Source: RGIG4097 sp937885645 (lineage in GTDB: Bacteria > Bacillota > Clostridia > Christensenellales > CAG-917). From it: DNA of 64,000 nt. The stretch spans positions 1 to 64,000 of the forward strand of contig CALABJ010000018.1 of the NCBI GenBank assembly GCA_937885645.1, given 5' to 3'. Under the pieces are notes generated by a model that worked only from the letters and a program-made list of their open reading frames with translations, did not search any database and was not told where the DNA came from. Below are positions 24,313-34,700 of the stretch, piece after piece. Position numbers and translations under genes: made by a program. How positions within the stretch are numbered: the first letter of the stretch is position 1; each line of letters begins with the position of its first letter.

Positions 24313-25845
24313 TTAGCCGATGACTGAGTTGATGAACTTGTCGAAGGCTTCTTGACCTTTTTCATCACTCTTGAATACGGCAGTGCAATCCAAAATCTTT
24401 TCGCAAGTTGTGTTGATATAGTCGGTGATGACGTCACCTGCTTTTTCTTCACTGAGGGATGTGCCGTAGGTTGCTGTCAGTTGTGCAATCATGCCAAGAT
24501 GTTTTGAAAGAGGATTGCTGTTTTCAGATAATGCCTTGAAGTCAAGAGGGGTTGCTCCTGTCAAGATATTTTTGATTTCAGTGCACTCTTTTGCAAGGCG
24601 TCCGGGGAGGATGAAGAGGCCCATTGCTTCGATGATGCCGATGGACTCTTGCTTGATGTTGTGCATATCCGCAGTGGGGTGGAAGATGCCGTGAGGACGA
24701 GCCTCGTCTGTGCGGTTGTTGCGGAGGATGAGTATCACGGTGTATTCGCCGTCGTTGTTGAGATATGCAATGGGGGTGACGGTGTTGTGTTGTGCGGTTG
24801 TTGATGAGATAACCTCAACGCTTTCGTCGGTGTAGTTGTCCCAAGCGGAGCGGAATTTTTCAGCAAGGGCAGTCACTTGATTTTTGTTTTTGCCCTCAAT
24901 GCGGACGATGGAGTTGTACCAGTCAACGATGGACACGTTGCAGTCTGCAAAGTCCTTTGCAAGATAATATTTTCTTGCAGGACGATTGAACACGGGCAAT
25001 GCCTTGCTTCCGCCTTGATAGTGGTCGTGTGCAAGCACTGAGCCACCCACTATGGGGAGGGGTGCGTTTGAGCCGATGAAGTATTCGGGGAAGAGGTCCA
25101 CAAAGTCAACCATACGGCGGAAAGATGCGCCCGTCAGTTTCATAGGACGATGCTCGCGTGAAATTGCGATGACGTGTTCGGGGAAATATTCATAGGGTGA
25201 GAATTGCATGAACCAATCCTCTCCGTCAAGTTCGAGAGGGATTATGCGGATATGTTGTCTTGCAGGTTGACCGGCGTTGCCAAAATATCCAATGTTTTCA
25301 CCACAGAGGACACACTTGGGGTATCCTGTTTTTGCATTTTTTGCACGTTCAACTTCTTCTGCGGTCTTTTCGGGTTTGGCAAGGTTGATTGTGACGATGA
25401 CGTTACCACGTTCTTTGTTTTCGTGTTCCCACTTGATGTTTTTGTCAAGGTCGGGACGGCGGAGATAGGTGGAGTTTTCTTCAAGTGCTTGAAGCCACTT
25501 TGCCGCTTCACGAGAGCCTTTGTGGGCTGCGATGTTGTCAAATCTTTCAACAACGGCCATGGGACGGGGCATAAGCACACCCATCACTCTGCCTTCAAAA
25601 AGGGCGCGGTCGCTTTCGAGATACATTTTTCTCTTGACAGCCACATCAAAAAGCTCATCAAGGACTTGATAAAGCTCATATTCGCCAATGTCATCAGCGT
25701 AAGGCTCGGTGACTGAAAACAGGTTCAGAAGTTCGTTTTCGGCGTAAATCACGTCAAGGTCGGCAAGTTCCAGATGTTTGACTGCGTGGTCAACAAGACG
25801 CTTTATATTACGTCTTACAAGTTCTTCGGTTGATTTTCTGGGCAT
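24313..25845 (-). CDS. galT: UDP-glucose--hexose-1-phosphate uridylyltransferase (class II GalT)
   Basis: Leloir pathway enzyme exchanging UMP between UDP-glucose and galactose-1-phosphate. 510 residues, the length of the Firmicutes type. Conserved HIRIIPLELDGEDWFMQFSPY, FPEHVIAISREHRPM and the active-site block GGSVLAHDHYQGG near 285-297; zinc-type CVLCGE earlier. ATG 25845 chosen: TTGGAGGATAT lies directly upstream. Divergent from galK, so both enzymes of galactose use are together; galE is not in the window. Confidence 0.95.
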   Translation of the reverse strand: MPRKSTEELVRRNIKRLVDHAVKHLELADLDVIYAENELLNLFSVTEPYADDIGEYELYQVLDELFDVAVKRKMYLESDRALFEGRVMGVLMPRPMAVVERFDNIAAHKGSREAAKWLQALEENSTYLRRPDLDKNIKWEHENKERGNVIVTINLAKPEKTAEEVERAKNAKTGYPKCVLCGENIGYFGNAGQPARQHIRIIPLELDGEDWFMQFSPYEYFPEHVIAISREHRPMKLTGASFRRMVDFVDLFPEYFIGSNAPLPIVGGSVLAHDHYQGGSKALPVFNRPARKYYLAKDFADCNVSIVDWYNSIVRIEGKNKNQVTALAEKFRSAWDNYTDESVEVISSTTAQHNTVTPIAYLNNDGEYTVILILRNNRTDEARPHGIFHPTADMHNIKQESIGIIEAMGLFILPGRLAKECTEIKNILTGATPLDFKALSENSNPLSKHLGMIAQLTATYGTSLSEEKAGDVITDYINTTCEKILDCTAVFKSDEKGQEAFDKFINSVIG

Positions 25846-25881
25846 ATATCCTCCAAAACGAAAAGCAAAATATATTTTGTG

Positions 25882-25910
25882 TTGCAAATGGATTTGCTCT
25901 GTGGTAAAAT
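25882..25910 (+). promoter_or_regulatory. Possible promoter of galK
   Basis: TTGCAA, 17 bp, TAAAAT in the 107-bp galT/galK divergent interval. No regulator binding site was recognised. Confidence 0.5.
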
Positions 25911-25952
25911 AAAATAACGTAGTTATTATATATCCTAAGGAAGAGAATTGCA

Positions 25953-27203
25953 ATGCCTTTTGACAAGATTTTTGAAAGCAACAACTTCAAGACCATCTGC
26001 CGTGACCTTTACGGTGAGTACAATGATGAAATCGTCAAGACCTATCAAGGTCTTGTGGATATGCACGTGAAGGAGCTTGGCTTCGAGCCTGAGGAATTTT
26101 ATTCCGCCTCTGGCAGAATTGAAATCGTGGGCAATCACACTGACCACAACGCAGGCAAAGTGCTTTGTGCAGCAATCACAGTTGACACACTTAGCGCAGT
26201 GTCCCGCCGTGACGATGGCAAGATTATGATCAAATCCCACGGCTATCCTGCAATGAACGTGGATGTCAACGATGTCACCTTCAAAATGAGTGAAGTGGGC
26301 ACTTCAACCGCCATCATCAAGGGCGTGTTGGACTACTATATCCGCGCAGGCAAAAAGGTGGGCGGATTCAATGCCTACACCACTTCAAACGTGCCTAAGG
26401 GAAGCGGTGTTTCATCATCAAGCGCATTTGAGCTTTTGATTGCAGAAATCCTCAACGTGCTCTACAACGATGGTGAGCTTGACAAGGTTTTCAAGGCAAA
26501 GGCATCACAATATTCTGAGTGTGCTTTCTTTGGCAAACCCTGCGGACTTATGGACCAAAGTGCAATCTCACTTGGTGGCGTCAACAAGATTGATTTCTTC
26601 TCCTTTGAAAACCCTGAAATCACCGGCGCAGATTGGAAGTTTGATGACCTTGATGTCTACGTCATCGCAACAGGTGGTGACCACTGTGACCTCACTGACG
26701 ACTACGCTGCAATCCCTGCCGAAATGAAGTCAGTGGCAGAGGCGCTTGGTGGCAAACTTCTCCGTGATGTTGCACCTGAAAAGTTCTATCAAGAAAAGGC
26801 AAATCTTGTTGGAAAAGTCAGTGACAGAGCAATCCTCCGTGCTGAGCACTACTATGAAGAAAATCTCCGTGTTGAAAGAGCATACGATGCCGTTGTCCGT
26901 GGGGATGAAAAGGCATTCCTTGATGCAGTCAACGAAAGCGGAGAAAGCAGCAGATACAAACTTCAAAACCTCTATTCACCCAAAGGCAAGTCACACGCAC
27001 TTGAAGATGCTCTTGACCGCGTGGCACTCATTGACGGCGTTGTGGGCAAGCGCGTCCACGGCGGTGGCTTTGCTGGCACAATCCTTGTATTTGTCAAAAA
27101 AGCAAGTTCAAATGATGCAAATGACAAGTTCAAGTCCTTGTTTGGTGAAAACAGCGTGTTCAAACTCTCAATTCGCTCAAGTGGCGCAACCAGAGTTTTT
27201 TAG
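25953..27203 (+). CDS. galK: Galactokinase
   Basis: Phosphorylates galactose with ATP. 416 residues, GHMP kinase family. Substrate motif SGRIEIVGNHTDHNAGKVL near 50-68; phosphate loop PKGSGVSSSSAFELL near 149-163; C-terminal RVHGGGFAGTILVF. AAGGAAGAG precedes ATG. Followed directly by lgt. Confidence 0.95.
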   Translation: MPFDKIFESNNFKTICRDLYGEYNDEIVKTYQGLVDMHVKELGFEPEEFYSASGRIEIVGNHTDHNAGKVLCAAITVDTLSAVSRRDDGKIMIKSHGYPAMNVDVNDVTFKMSEVGTSTAIIKGVLDYYIRAGKKVGGFNAYTTSNVPKGSGVSSSSAFELLIAEILNVLYNDGELDKVFKAKASQYSECAFFGKPCGLMDQSAISLGGVNKIDFFSFENPEITGADWKFDDLDVYVIATGGDHCDLTDDYAAIPAEMKSVAEALGGKLLRDVAPEKFYQEKANLVGKVSDRAILRAEHYYEENLRVERAYDAVVRGDEKAFLDAVNESGESSRYKLQNLYSPKGKSHALEDALDRVALIDGVVGKRVHGGGFAGTILVFVKKASSNDANDKFKSLFGENSVFKLSIRSSGATRVF

Positions 27204-27212
27204 GAGATGACT

Positions 27213-28340
27213 ATGACAAATCTTCTTTCAGCAATAGACAGAATAGCATTTAGGATTGGCAGTGTTGAGGTGGCTTGGTATGGCATACTCATCGTTCTCG
27301 GCATGCTGACAGGCCTTCTCATTGTGCTGTCACAGTGTAAGCGCATCAACCTCAACTTTGACGATGCGGTTGAGTTCTTCTTGTGGGTTATTCCCCTTGC
27401 AGTTGTCATGGCAAGACTGCTGTACGTTATGGTCCGCCCCGAGGAGTATTTCAACTCTGCCGACTGGAAGGAAAACAGCACAGACGCCTTTGTCAATATG
27501 ATTGCAATTTGGGATGGTGGCATCACCATCATCGGTGGTATTTTGGGCGGTCTTGTCGGCGTAATTCTTTTCTGGATTCGCAAACGCAAAAAGGCAAACT
27601 TCGGTCAAATCGTGGACCTTGTTGTGCCTGCGCTTCTCGTTGGACAACTCTTTGGCAGAGTGGGCAATTTCATCAACCAAGAGGCTTTCGGCAAGCCTGC
27701 ATCAATGCTTGGAATCCCCGAAAAATTCCCCTTCTCGGTGTACATCGACAACCCCAGTGGTGTAGAGCCTGAATATCACGATTTGGTGTATTCAAACACC
27801 CCCGGTTGGTTTGCCGCAACCTTCTTCTACGAGATGTGTTGGAACGCAATAGGCGCAGCAATCGCATTTGTGGTGTGGCGCAAAAACAAGAGATACCCGG
27901 GCATCCTTGCCTTCTTCTATTTCTTCTGGTATTTCCTTGGCAGAGGACTTCTTGAATACGTCCGTATTGACGCAGTGCCCATCACACAAATCGCTTGTTT
28001 TGTGGTTGTGCCTTTTGCCGTGGTTTTGGCAGGAGTGTTTATCCTTGCTTGCGAAAATCATATGGCATTTAAGAAAATCAACAACGCAATGAAAGACGGC
28101 ATTTTTGGTGACGTCTATTTCTCAAACTGGGAAGTGAAAAACTATCTTGTTTCAGTGAAAATCATTGAAAAGTGTGGCAAGGTTGCAAGAAAATTCTACG
28201 GCATTGACGACACCTTCACCGTTGCCCCCGTTCACTTTGCGCCCTCAAATTGCCCCAAACGTGGACTAGAAGTCCCCGTAAAGAAGGTAGAGGTTGAGGA
28301 GACAACACCCGAAAACTTCCAGTCACCCCTTGAAAAATAA
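27213..28340 (+). CDS. lgt: Prolipoprotein diacylglyceryl transferase
   Basis: Adds diacylglycerol to the lipobox cysteine of lipoproteins, of which this window encodes at least nine. 375 residues with about seven helices. Key motifs: VEVAWYGILIVLG, ARLLYVM and the signature GRVGNFINQEAFG near 148-160. There is an extra cytoplasmic C-terminal extension of roughly 80 residues. The start at 27213 has AGGAG 6 bp upstream; the ATG at 27207 is too close to it. Shares a transcript with galK. Confidence 0.95.
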   Translation: MTNLLSAIDRIAFRIGSVEVAWYGILIVLGMLTGLLIVLSQCKRINLNFDDAVEFFLWVIPLAVVMARLLYVMVRPEEYFNSADWKENSTDAFVNMIAIWDGGITIIGGILGGLVGVILFWIRKRKKANFGQIVDLVVPALLVGQLFGRVGNFINQEAFGKPASMLGIPEKFPFSVYIDNPSGVEPEYHDLVYSNTPGWFAATFFYEMCWNAIGAAIAFVVWRKNKRYPGILAFFYFFWYFLGRGLLEYVRIDAVPITQIACFVVVPFAVVLAGVFILACENHMAFKKINNAMKDGIFGDVYFSNWEVKNYLVSVKIIEKCGKVARKFYGIDDTFTVAPVHFAPSNCPKRGLEVPVKKVEVEETTPENFQSPLEK

Positions 28341-28400
28341 TCGAAAACACTCTTTGTAGCGGTTTCTGTAAATAACAATTTATACATATTGAGGCGAAAT

Positions 28401-29816
28401 ATGGCAAGAAATCTTACAATGCTCACAGACCTTTATCAACTTACCATGATAAACGGCTACTTCAAGTGTGGCACACAAAATCAAAAAGCCGCCTTTGACC
28501 TTTTTTATCGTGGGTCAAACGGCTATTCCTACGCCATTGCGGCAGGTCTTGAACAAGCAATTGACTACGTGAAAAACCTGCACTTTGACGACGATGACGT
28601 TGATTATCTCCGCTCACTAGGTATATTCGGTGAGGATTTCCTTAATGAACTCAAAAAGTTCCGCTTTACAGGGGATATCAAGGCAGTGCCCGAAGGCACT
28701 CTCATTTTCCCCAACGAGCCCATTATGACGGTGATTGCCCCTATGTTTGAGGCACAACTTGTTGAAACGGCTCTTCTCAACATAATCAACCATCAAACAC
28801 TCATCGCCACAACCGCATCTCGTCTTTGCGAGTGCACCAAAGGTGCAATCTCTGAGTTTGGCCTCCGTAGAGCACAAGGTCCTGACGCAGGTTTGTACGG
28901 TGCAAGAGCCGCCTATATCGGTGGTTGCCGTTCAACCTCCAACGTCCTTGCAGGTCAAATGTTCGGCATAGAAGTGAAAGGCACTCACTCCCACAGCTGG
29001 GTTATGTCTTTCCCCACAGAGTACGACGCATTTGAGGCATATGCAAAGGTCTATCCTGACAGTTGTCTTCTTCTTGTAGATACCTACGACACTTTGAAGA
29101 GCGGTGTGCCCAACGCAATAAGAGTTTTCAACAAACTGAAAGCCGACGGACACAAACCCCTCGGCATCCGTCTTGACAGCGGTGACCTTGCATATCTCAG
29201 CCGTCAAGCAAGAAAGATGCTGGACGAAGCAGGTTTCCCGGAAGCAAAGATATTTGTGTCCAACGACATTGATGAAAAGGTGCTCCTTGCCCTTGCTCAA
29301 CAAGATGCAAAGATTGACGTCTATGGCATAGGCACAAAGCTTATCACCTCATTCAACAACGCAGCCCTCGGTGGTGTGTACAAGTTGTCTGCAATAGAGG
29401 AAGACGGCAAGATGATCCCCAAAATCAAGGTGAGCAACAGCCATGAAAAAACCACCAATCCCGGACTTAAAAAGACAGTTCGTGTCCTTGTTGACGGTAT
29501 GGCGGCGGCGGACCTTATTTGTCTCCACGATGATGAGTTTGACACCTCAAAACCCCTCACAGTCTATCACCCTGAGCAAACTTGGAAGAAGACCACCTTT
29601 GACAAGTATGAGTTGAAAGAGTTGATGGTGGACGTGTTCAAGGACGGCAAATTGGTGTACGATATGCCTGCGCTTAAAGAAATCGGCGAATACTGCGACA
29701 AATCTAAGGGTGAATTTTTCCCCGAATATCGCCGTGTCACCAACACTCAAGAGTACAAGGTGGACTTGTCAGACAATATGTGGAAACTCAAACACAAACT
29801 CCTTGGCGGAAGATAA
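28401..29816 (+). CDS. pncB: Nicotinate phosphoribosyltransferase
   Basis: Salvages nicotinate into NAD synthesis. 471 residues. N-terminal LTDLYQLTMINGYF is the family hallmark; the phosphoribosyl site includes EFGLRRAQGPDAGLYGARAAY with the target histidine in GTHSHSWVMSF near 200, and GIRLDSGDLAYLS. ATG 28401 is chosen since GAGGCGAAAT lies just before it. A terminator with overlapping ribosome site of the next gene follows. Confidence 0.95.
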   Translation: MARNLTMLTDLYQLTMINGYFKCGTQNQKAAFDLFYRGSNGYSYAIAAGLEQAIDYVKNLHFDDDDVDYLRSLGIFGEDFLNELKKFRFTGDIKAVPEGTLIFPNEPIMTVIAPMFEAQLVETALLNIINHQTLIATTASRLCECTKGAISEFGLRRAQGPDAGLYGARAAYIGGCRSTSNVLAGQMFGIEVKGTHSHSWVMSFPTEYDAFEAYAKVYPDSCLLLVDTYDTLKSGVPNAIRVFNKLKADGHKPLGIRLDSGDLAYLSRQARKMLDEAGFPEAKIFVSNDIDEKVLLALAQQDAKIDVYGIGTKLITSFNNAALGGVYKLSAIEEDGKMIPKIKVSNSHEKTTNPGLKKTVRVLVDGMAAADLICLHDDEFDTSKPLTVYHPEQTWKKTTFDKYELKELMVDVFKDGKLVYDMPALKEIGEYCDKSKGEFFPEYRRVTNTQEYKVDLSDNMWKLKHKLLGGR

Positions 29817-29843
29817 GTCAAAAACCGAGTGTATTAGACACAA

Positions 29844-29912
29844 AACTCCAACAAAAGGAAAAAGTTTTTATTCTCTCTCAGTCATAATTGAGAGAGAATT
29901 TTTTTTGGAGTT
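29844..29912 (+). promoter_or_regulatory. Terminator hairpin nested in a stem that hides the divIVA ribosome site
   Basis: The inner hairpin ATTCTCTCTCA (29870-29880) with TGAGAGAGAAT (29889-29899) is followed by eight T, a good terminator after pncB. Outside it AACTCCAA (29844-29851) is the exact complement of TTGGAGTT (29905-29912), which contains the Shine-Dalgarno of the gene at 29916. Any read-through RNA would therefore sequester that site. Confidence 0.75.
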
Positions 29913-29915
29913 AAT

Positions 29916-30485
29916 ATGAAAAAACAACTTAAATTCAAGGTGACAAGAAAAGGATACGACGTAGCGGAGGTGGACAATTACCTCGCAGTAGAAGCCGACA
30001 AAAATGAAAAAATCCACGCCCAGCAAAGGGAGAGGATTGTGGAGCTAGTAAACGAAATAAGCGACCTGAAACGGCAACTGAAAGAGTATCGAGACAGAGA
30101 AGGACAAATATCCTCAGCAATCTTATCCGCCACCGAAAAGGCAGAGAAGATGACCGCGGACCTAAAATTCCGCTACGCCATGGAGATGGACAGGTTGAGT
30201 TTGTTTAGGGCAAAGTGGACAGGGGTGTATCAAGAGATGAAAGAGAGGTATGGCTTTCAAGAAGACGCTTTGAACGTTGAAAGTGTGGCAGTGTCCACAC
30301 GGCTTGAAATTGAAAGGTTTTTGAGTAGAGACTTCTCCCTTGCCAAGGGTGATGACGTCAGCGAAAGTGAGGAGACTTTCAAAAGTGAAGTTGAGAGGCT
30401 ATCCCAAAGGGATAGCGCCGTCTGTGACCTGAAAGACAAGCTTTTAGACGCACTATCAAAAAAAGACGTCGCCTGTAATAAATAA
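29916..30485 (+). CDS. DivIVA-domain protein
   Basis: 189 residues. The first 25 residues match the DivIVA/GpsB membrane-curvature domain (LKFKVTRKGYDVAEVDNYL). The rest is coiled coil with many Glu, Arg and Lys, ending in ALSKKDVACNK. Proteins of this type mark cell poles or septa. The gene lies directly behind a terminator-like structure that also pairs with its ribosome binding site. Confidence 0.85.
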   Translation: MKKQLKFKVTRKGYDVAEVDNYLAVEADKNEKIHAQQRERIVELVNEISDLKRQLKEYRDREGQISSAILSATEKAEKMTADLKFRYAMEMDRLSLFRAKWTGVYQEMKERYGFQEDALNVESVAVSTRLEIERFLSRDFSLAKGDDVSESEETFKSEVERLSQRDSAVCDLKDKLLDALSKKDVACNK

Positions 30486-30509
30486 CAATAATTTATTTAA
30501 GGATAAATT

Positions 30510-30716
30510 ATGAAATCATACCACAACTCAGCTGCGGAGCACTCATAACTCTAAATTCTAAACTGAAAACTTGCCTCCATCTGACGAGGGAGGTGGCACG
30601 AAGTGACGGAAGGAGAGAACTTCACTCTCACCACAACTGCGAACATAGTGAGCAATATCACTTGCCGTCAGGCAAATATAACTGCCGAAGGCAATATCAC
30701 TGCGAAGCAATACAAC
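30510..30716. repeat. Dispersed repeat segment with several hairpins (array 3)
   Basis: A stretch without a convincing gene. It contains a TGCCTCC/GGAGGTGGCA hairpin (30572-30598) within a block (cctccatctgacgaggg) of a kind I believe is dispersed in gut Clostridia, then short hairpins TTGCC-gtca-GGCAA (30662-30675), TGCC-gaa-GGCA and TTGC-gaa-GCAA separated by AATATCAC or AATATAAC. AAGGATAAATT and an ATG at 30510 open a reading frame of only 12 codons that runs into the repeat, possibly a truncated gene. Confidence 0.6.
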
Positions 30717-30721
30717 AAAAA

Positions 30722-30751
30722 AAGCCACTCGGTTGAGTGGCTCTTTTTTAT
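30722..30751 (-). terminator. Terminator of the lipoprotein gene at 30762
   Basis: Stem AGCCACTC/GAGTGGCT, loop GGTT, with A and T tracts on either side. Confidence 0.85.
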
Positions 30752-30761
30752 ATCCAGTTGC

Positions 30762-31589
30762 TTATTTTGTCAGTGAGATTGAAGTCAGTGTGTAATAGAC
30801 ATCGCCGTCTGCGGTGGGTTCAACAAATTGAACAAGCACGTTAGGAAGATCCCAGCCGTCCACCTTGATGGGCTTTGTTGAGTAGTACAGCTTGTGTGAC
30901 TTGCCTGCGACCTTGGTTGAGCGAGCAAGAGCCACAACATAGCATTCTGTGGGAGTGTCGCCATAGTTGACTGTCTCCACTGCGGCGCAAGATGCGCTGA
31001 GGGAAGCAGAGCTTGATTCGCCGATTGTGACAGGCACGTTGAATGAGAAGCTGAATCCAACTGCCATACCATTGACGCCACGAAGGAGTTGATGGATTTC
31101 GTTGTTGTCATAGTAGGGTGATGCAAGGGCGATTGAGCCGTCTTTCACCGCACCGTTTTCTGTGCCACTGTAGTTATATTTGCCGTCTGCGTATGTGCCA
31201 CCAAGTTCAAGGGTGACGTTGCCGTCCACGATTTGCTTTTTGTAGCTTGCTTTGGGGATAAGATAACTGCTTCCGCTGATGAGTTGGACGTAGCAAGAGG
31301 TGATATATTCTGTTCCGCCGATGGTGAGGTGACCGTTGATGATGATGCCCTTTGACACGTTTTCAAGGTTGACAGTGCCGATGGTGACGTTTTTGTCCTC
31401 GTTGTGGATGATTTCAACCACGTAAGTGCCAACGGTGTCGCCGTCTGTGACGGAATAGGTGTATTTCTCATAAGGACGCCACACGTCTCTCAGTTGACCT
31501 TGCACGGTTGCGGTTGAGCAAGCGACGAAGGTGACTGCGACAAGTGCGATGAGAAGGATTGAAACAATGATAAGTGCTGCTTTTTTCAT
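30762..31589 (-). CDS. Hypothetical lipoprotein
   Basis: 275 residues, no family recognised. Signal peptide MKKAALIIVSILLIALVAV and lipobox TFVAC (Cys about 24). The mature part is beta-rich with repeated Gly/Thr/Val strands and many serines. No Shine-Dalgarno; the promoter -10 box ends 9 bp before ATG, so the message is nearly leaderless. Monocistronic, divergent from addB. Confidence 0.8.
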   Translation of the reverse strand: MKKAALIIVSILLIALVAVTFVACSTATVQGQLRDVWRPYEKYTYSVTDGDTVGTYVVEIIHNEDKNVTIGTVNLENVSKGIIINGHLTIGGTEYITSCYVQLISGSSYLIPKASYKKQIVDGNVTLELGGTYADGKYNYSGTENGAVKDGSIALASPYYDNNEIHQLLRGVNGMAVGFSFSFNVPVTIGESSSASLSASCAAVETVNYGDTPTECYVVALARSTKVAGKSHKLYYSTKPIKVDGWDLPNVLVQFVEPTADGDVYYTLTSISLTK

Positions 31590-31598
31590 AATGTATGT

Positions 31599-31627
31599 AT
31601 TATATATTTATTTTAAGTTTTAGACAA
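31599..31627 (-). promoter_or_regulatory. Promoter of the lipoprotein gene at 31589
   Basis: Minus strand TTGTCT, 17 bp, TATAAT, then nine bases to the ATG. Confidence 0.7.
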
Positions 31628-31740
31628 GTGTTTTTCGATTTTCCTAGCCGAAATGACGGATTTTTTAATGGATATGGTGGAATAAGTGAAAATTAAATAA
31701 ATATTTTTTATTAATAAAAAATATTTATTTCCTTTTGCTA

Positions 31741-31769
31741 TTGACAAATGCCTCACCCCTTTTTACAAT
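31741..31769 (+). promoter_or_regulatory. Promoter of addBA, implying a leaderless transcript
   Basis: TTGACA, 17 bp, TACAAT, then six bases to the addB ATG. Confidence 0.8.
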
Positions 31770-31775
31770 AAAGGT

Positions 31776-34700
31776 ATGAAAACAATCATCTCAAATTCAA
31801 CTTTAGGCGCAATAAAAGGGGTGCTGGAAGACGTCAAAAAACGCCTTCTAGACGGAGAGGACTGCATCATTTTGACCACTGACAGAAACGTGGCAAATAT
31901 GGAAAGGACGGTCCTTGATACCCTTTCTGGATGCGGGGCAGAATTCAAAGTGAAGGTGGTGTCCTTCACTCGTTTTGCCGTGCAAACCTTGGGTGACAAG
32001 GTCAAGTCCTGTCTCACTCCCGAAGGGTCGGTTATGCTTCTTGCAGACGTCATTGAAAAGAAGCAAAGTCAGTTTGTCTATTATAGACGCGTCCGCCCCG
32101 ATAGTTTAGCAGGAGAAGTCTATGCCGCCCTCACCGCACTCCGCAATAGCGGAGTTTCTACATTGGAGTTTAGAGAAAAGTCAAAGAGGTTGCCTTCATC
32201 ACTACAACGCAAAGCACAGGACCTTGCACTTATGCACGAAGGCTATCTTGAAGCACTTTCTGACAAACGACACGACAGTAGCACCCGTCTTGAAGCCCTA
32301 GCGGACCTTCTTGAAGACAGCAACGAAGCGGTCAACTCCGCCCACTTTTACGTTGTGGAGATGCACGACTTCAACACTCCTCAATTGGAGGTTTTGCGGG
32401 CAATAGACAAGGGCGCTAAGTCCTTGACGATTGGTCTTGTCAGCGGATTTGACAACAAAAATAGGCGTATATATCCCGACTTCACCATTTCAAAGGTGAA
32501 AGCCGTGTCAAAAAACAAGGTGATGGAAACCGTCTATCTTGACAATCTCACCCCTGTGCAAAAGTCAATCAGCAAAAATCTTTTTGCTTACGAAATGCTC
32601 AAAGATAAAGAGATTGTTGAAGTAGGCGACTCCCTCAAACTGAAACAAGCCCTCAACCGCCATGACGAGGTGCTTTACGTTGCCCTTGACATTGTCAAAA
32701 AGGTGCAAGAGGGCAGAAGATTCAAGGACTTTGAAGTGCTTATGGGCAGTGAAGCCTACGCGCCTATTGTCAAAAACGTCTTTGAAAGATATGGCATAAA
32801 ACACTTTGTGGACAGAAAGGAGCTTTTGTCCGAGCAGACCAAAGCAAAATATATGTTGTCTGCCCTCAGTGTTGTCATAAAGAATTTTAGAAATGAAGAG
32901 GTCCTTGACTTTGTCAAGAATCCTCTTTTCGCCCTGTCTATGAGCAGTGACGGAAGCGGGGACGACAAGATTTTCCGTTTTGAAAACTACGTCCTTGAAT
33001 ACGGTGTCAACTTTGGCGGATTCCATCGCCCCTTTGAATATGGTGACGAGGACAAGCGCGCAATATGTGAAGAGGTGCGTGCTCATCTCATTAAGACCTT
33101 ACGCCCTATATCCCTTGACGGACAACGTCCTATGGCAGACTTTACGGCAGGGGTGAGAAAACTCCTTGAAGAAGTGGATGAGGGTTGGCTTGCCCACGTT
33201 GAAAAGTTGGCAGAGATAAGTGAGCACTACAAAAAGTGCGCCGAGCAAGTTGACGACAAACTTCTCGCCATATTTGCTGAAATTGAAACTGTCCTTGAAA
33301 GTGGCACGATAGAGAAGTTTGACACAGTCCTTCGCTCCATGTTGAAGACCTTGAAGATAGCCCTTGTGCCCACCTTCCTTGACTCCGTATTTGTTGGAGA
33401 TATGTCCAGCAAGTTTGTGGGAGAAGGAGACCTTTACGTCATAGGCGCAACCTCAGGCAGTCTTCCTCCCGACACAGACGGTGGTGCAGTCATCACCCCC
33501 AAGGATGAGGAACTTTTTGAAGAAGCGGACATCAGCATATACCCAAATCAACGACAAAAAATCCGTCAAAACCTTTTTGCAATCACCGAGATTTTGTCAA
33601 AATACAAAGGTCAAGTGACGGTGTCCTATCCTGTCAGCACCCCCGACGGAGAGATGAATCCCTCCTCAATAATAGGTCAATTCAAGGCTATGTTCAAGAG
33701 CGGTGGAGCACCTCTTGTGCCCGAGCAAATATCCTTTGACAACCTGCGCGCCTCTATGACTAGAGCGTCATCTCTCGGCCCTATGTTTTCAACAGACAAG
33801 GGTGTAAAACACAGCATACTTTACTATGCGGTGTCTGGTAGAGCCGTCAGCAGTGATATGGACGTTTTCCGCACGGCCTACTCATTTATGACCGACGGCG
33901 ACAAGGTGGCAGTGGACAAAATCTATGCCGTTCCCGACCGCCTTGAAAACAAACCAAATATCCAAAAGACCAGCATCAGCCGACTGGAACGATACTTTAA
34001 GTGCCCGTACAGTTATTTCTTCACCTACACACTCGGTTTGAAACGTAGAGATGAAGGTGAGCTCAACGGCCTTGACAACGGCACACTTTTGCACGCAGTC
34101 TTTGAAAACTTCTTCAAGGCACTTCGTGACGGAGAGGTCAATCGTGACAACGTTGCCACCCTTGCCGAAACCACCTTTGACAACGTGGTGAAGAGTGATG
34201 AAAAATTGTCACGACTCAGCGAAAAACCGGACGTTGCTAGACTCCTTGCCAAGCTGAAAAGCGAAGGTGTCAAGACTTGCCGTGACCTTTATGAAATCTC
34301 ACTGCACTCCAAATTCAAGCCCACCTATCTTGAAGCGTCTTTTGACCGTGACGGCACTTTCAAACCTATTGCCCTTGACGTGGACGGGAAGAAGGTTGAG
34401 CTGAGAGGCAAGATAGACCGCGTTGACGTCCTTGACGACAACTTCATCATCCTTGACTACAAAACTTTCAAGAGTGTTGACCTCAGCGCCGGCGAAATCT
34501 ATCACGGCGAAAAACTGCAACTATATATCTATGCAATGTCCATAACCCAAAACATTGACAAGAAGATTGCAGGGGTGTTTTATCTTCCCGTTTTCCCCGG
34601 ATACACAAAGACAGGGCAGGCAAGATACAACTACGTTGGTCAAGTGACGGACAATCAAAACGTCCGCCAGCAAATCTACGGACCTCTTGAAGAGGGTGTC

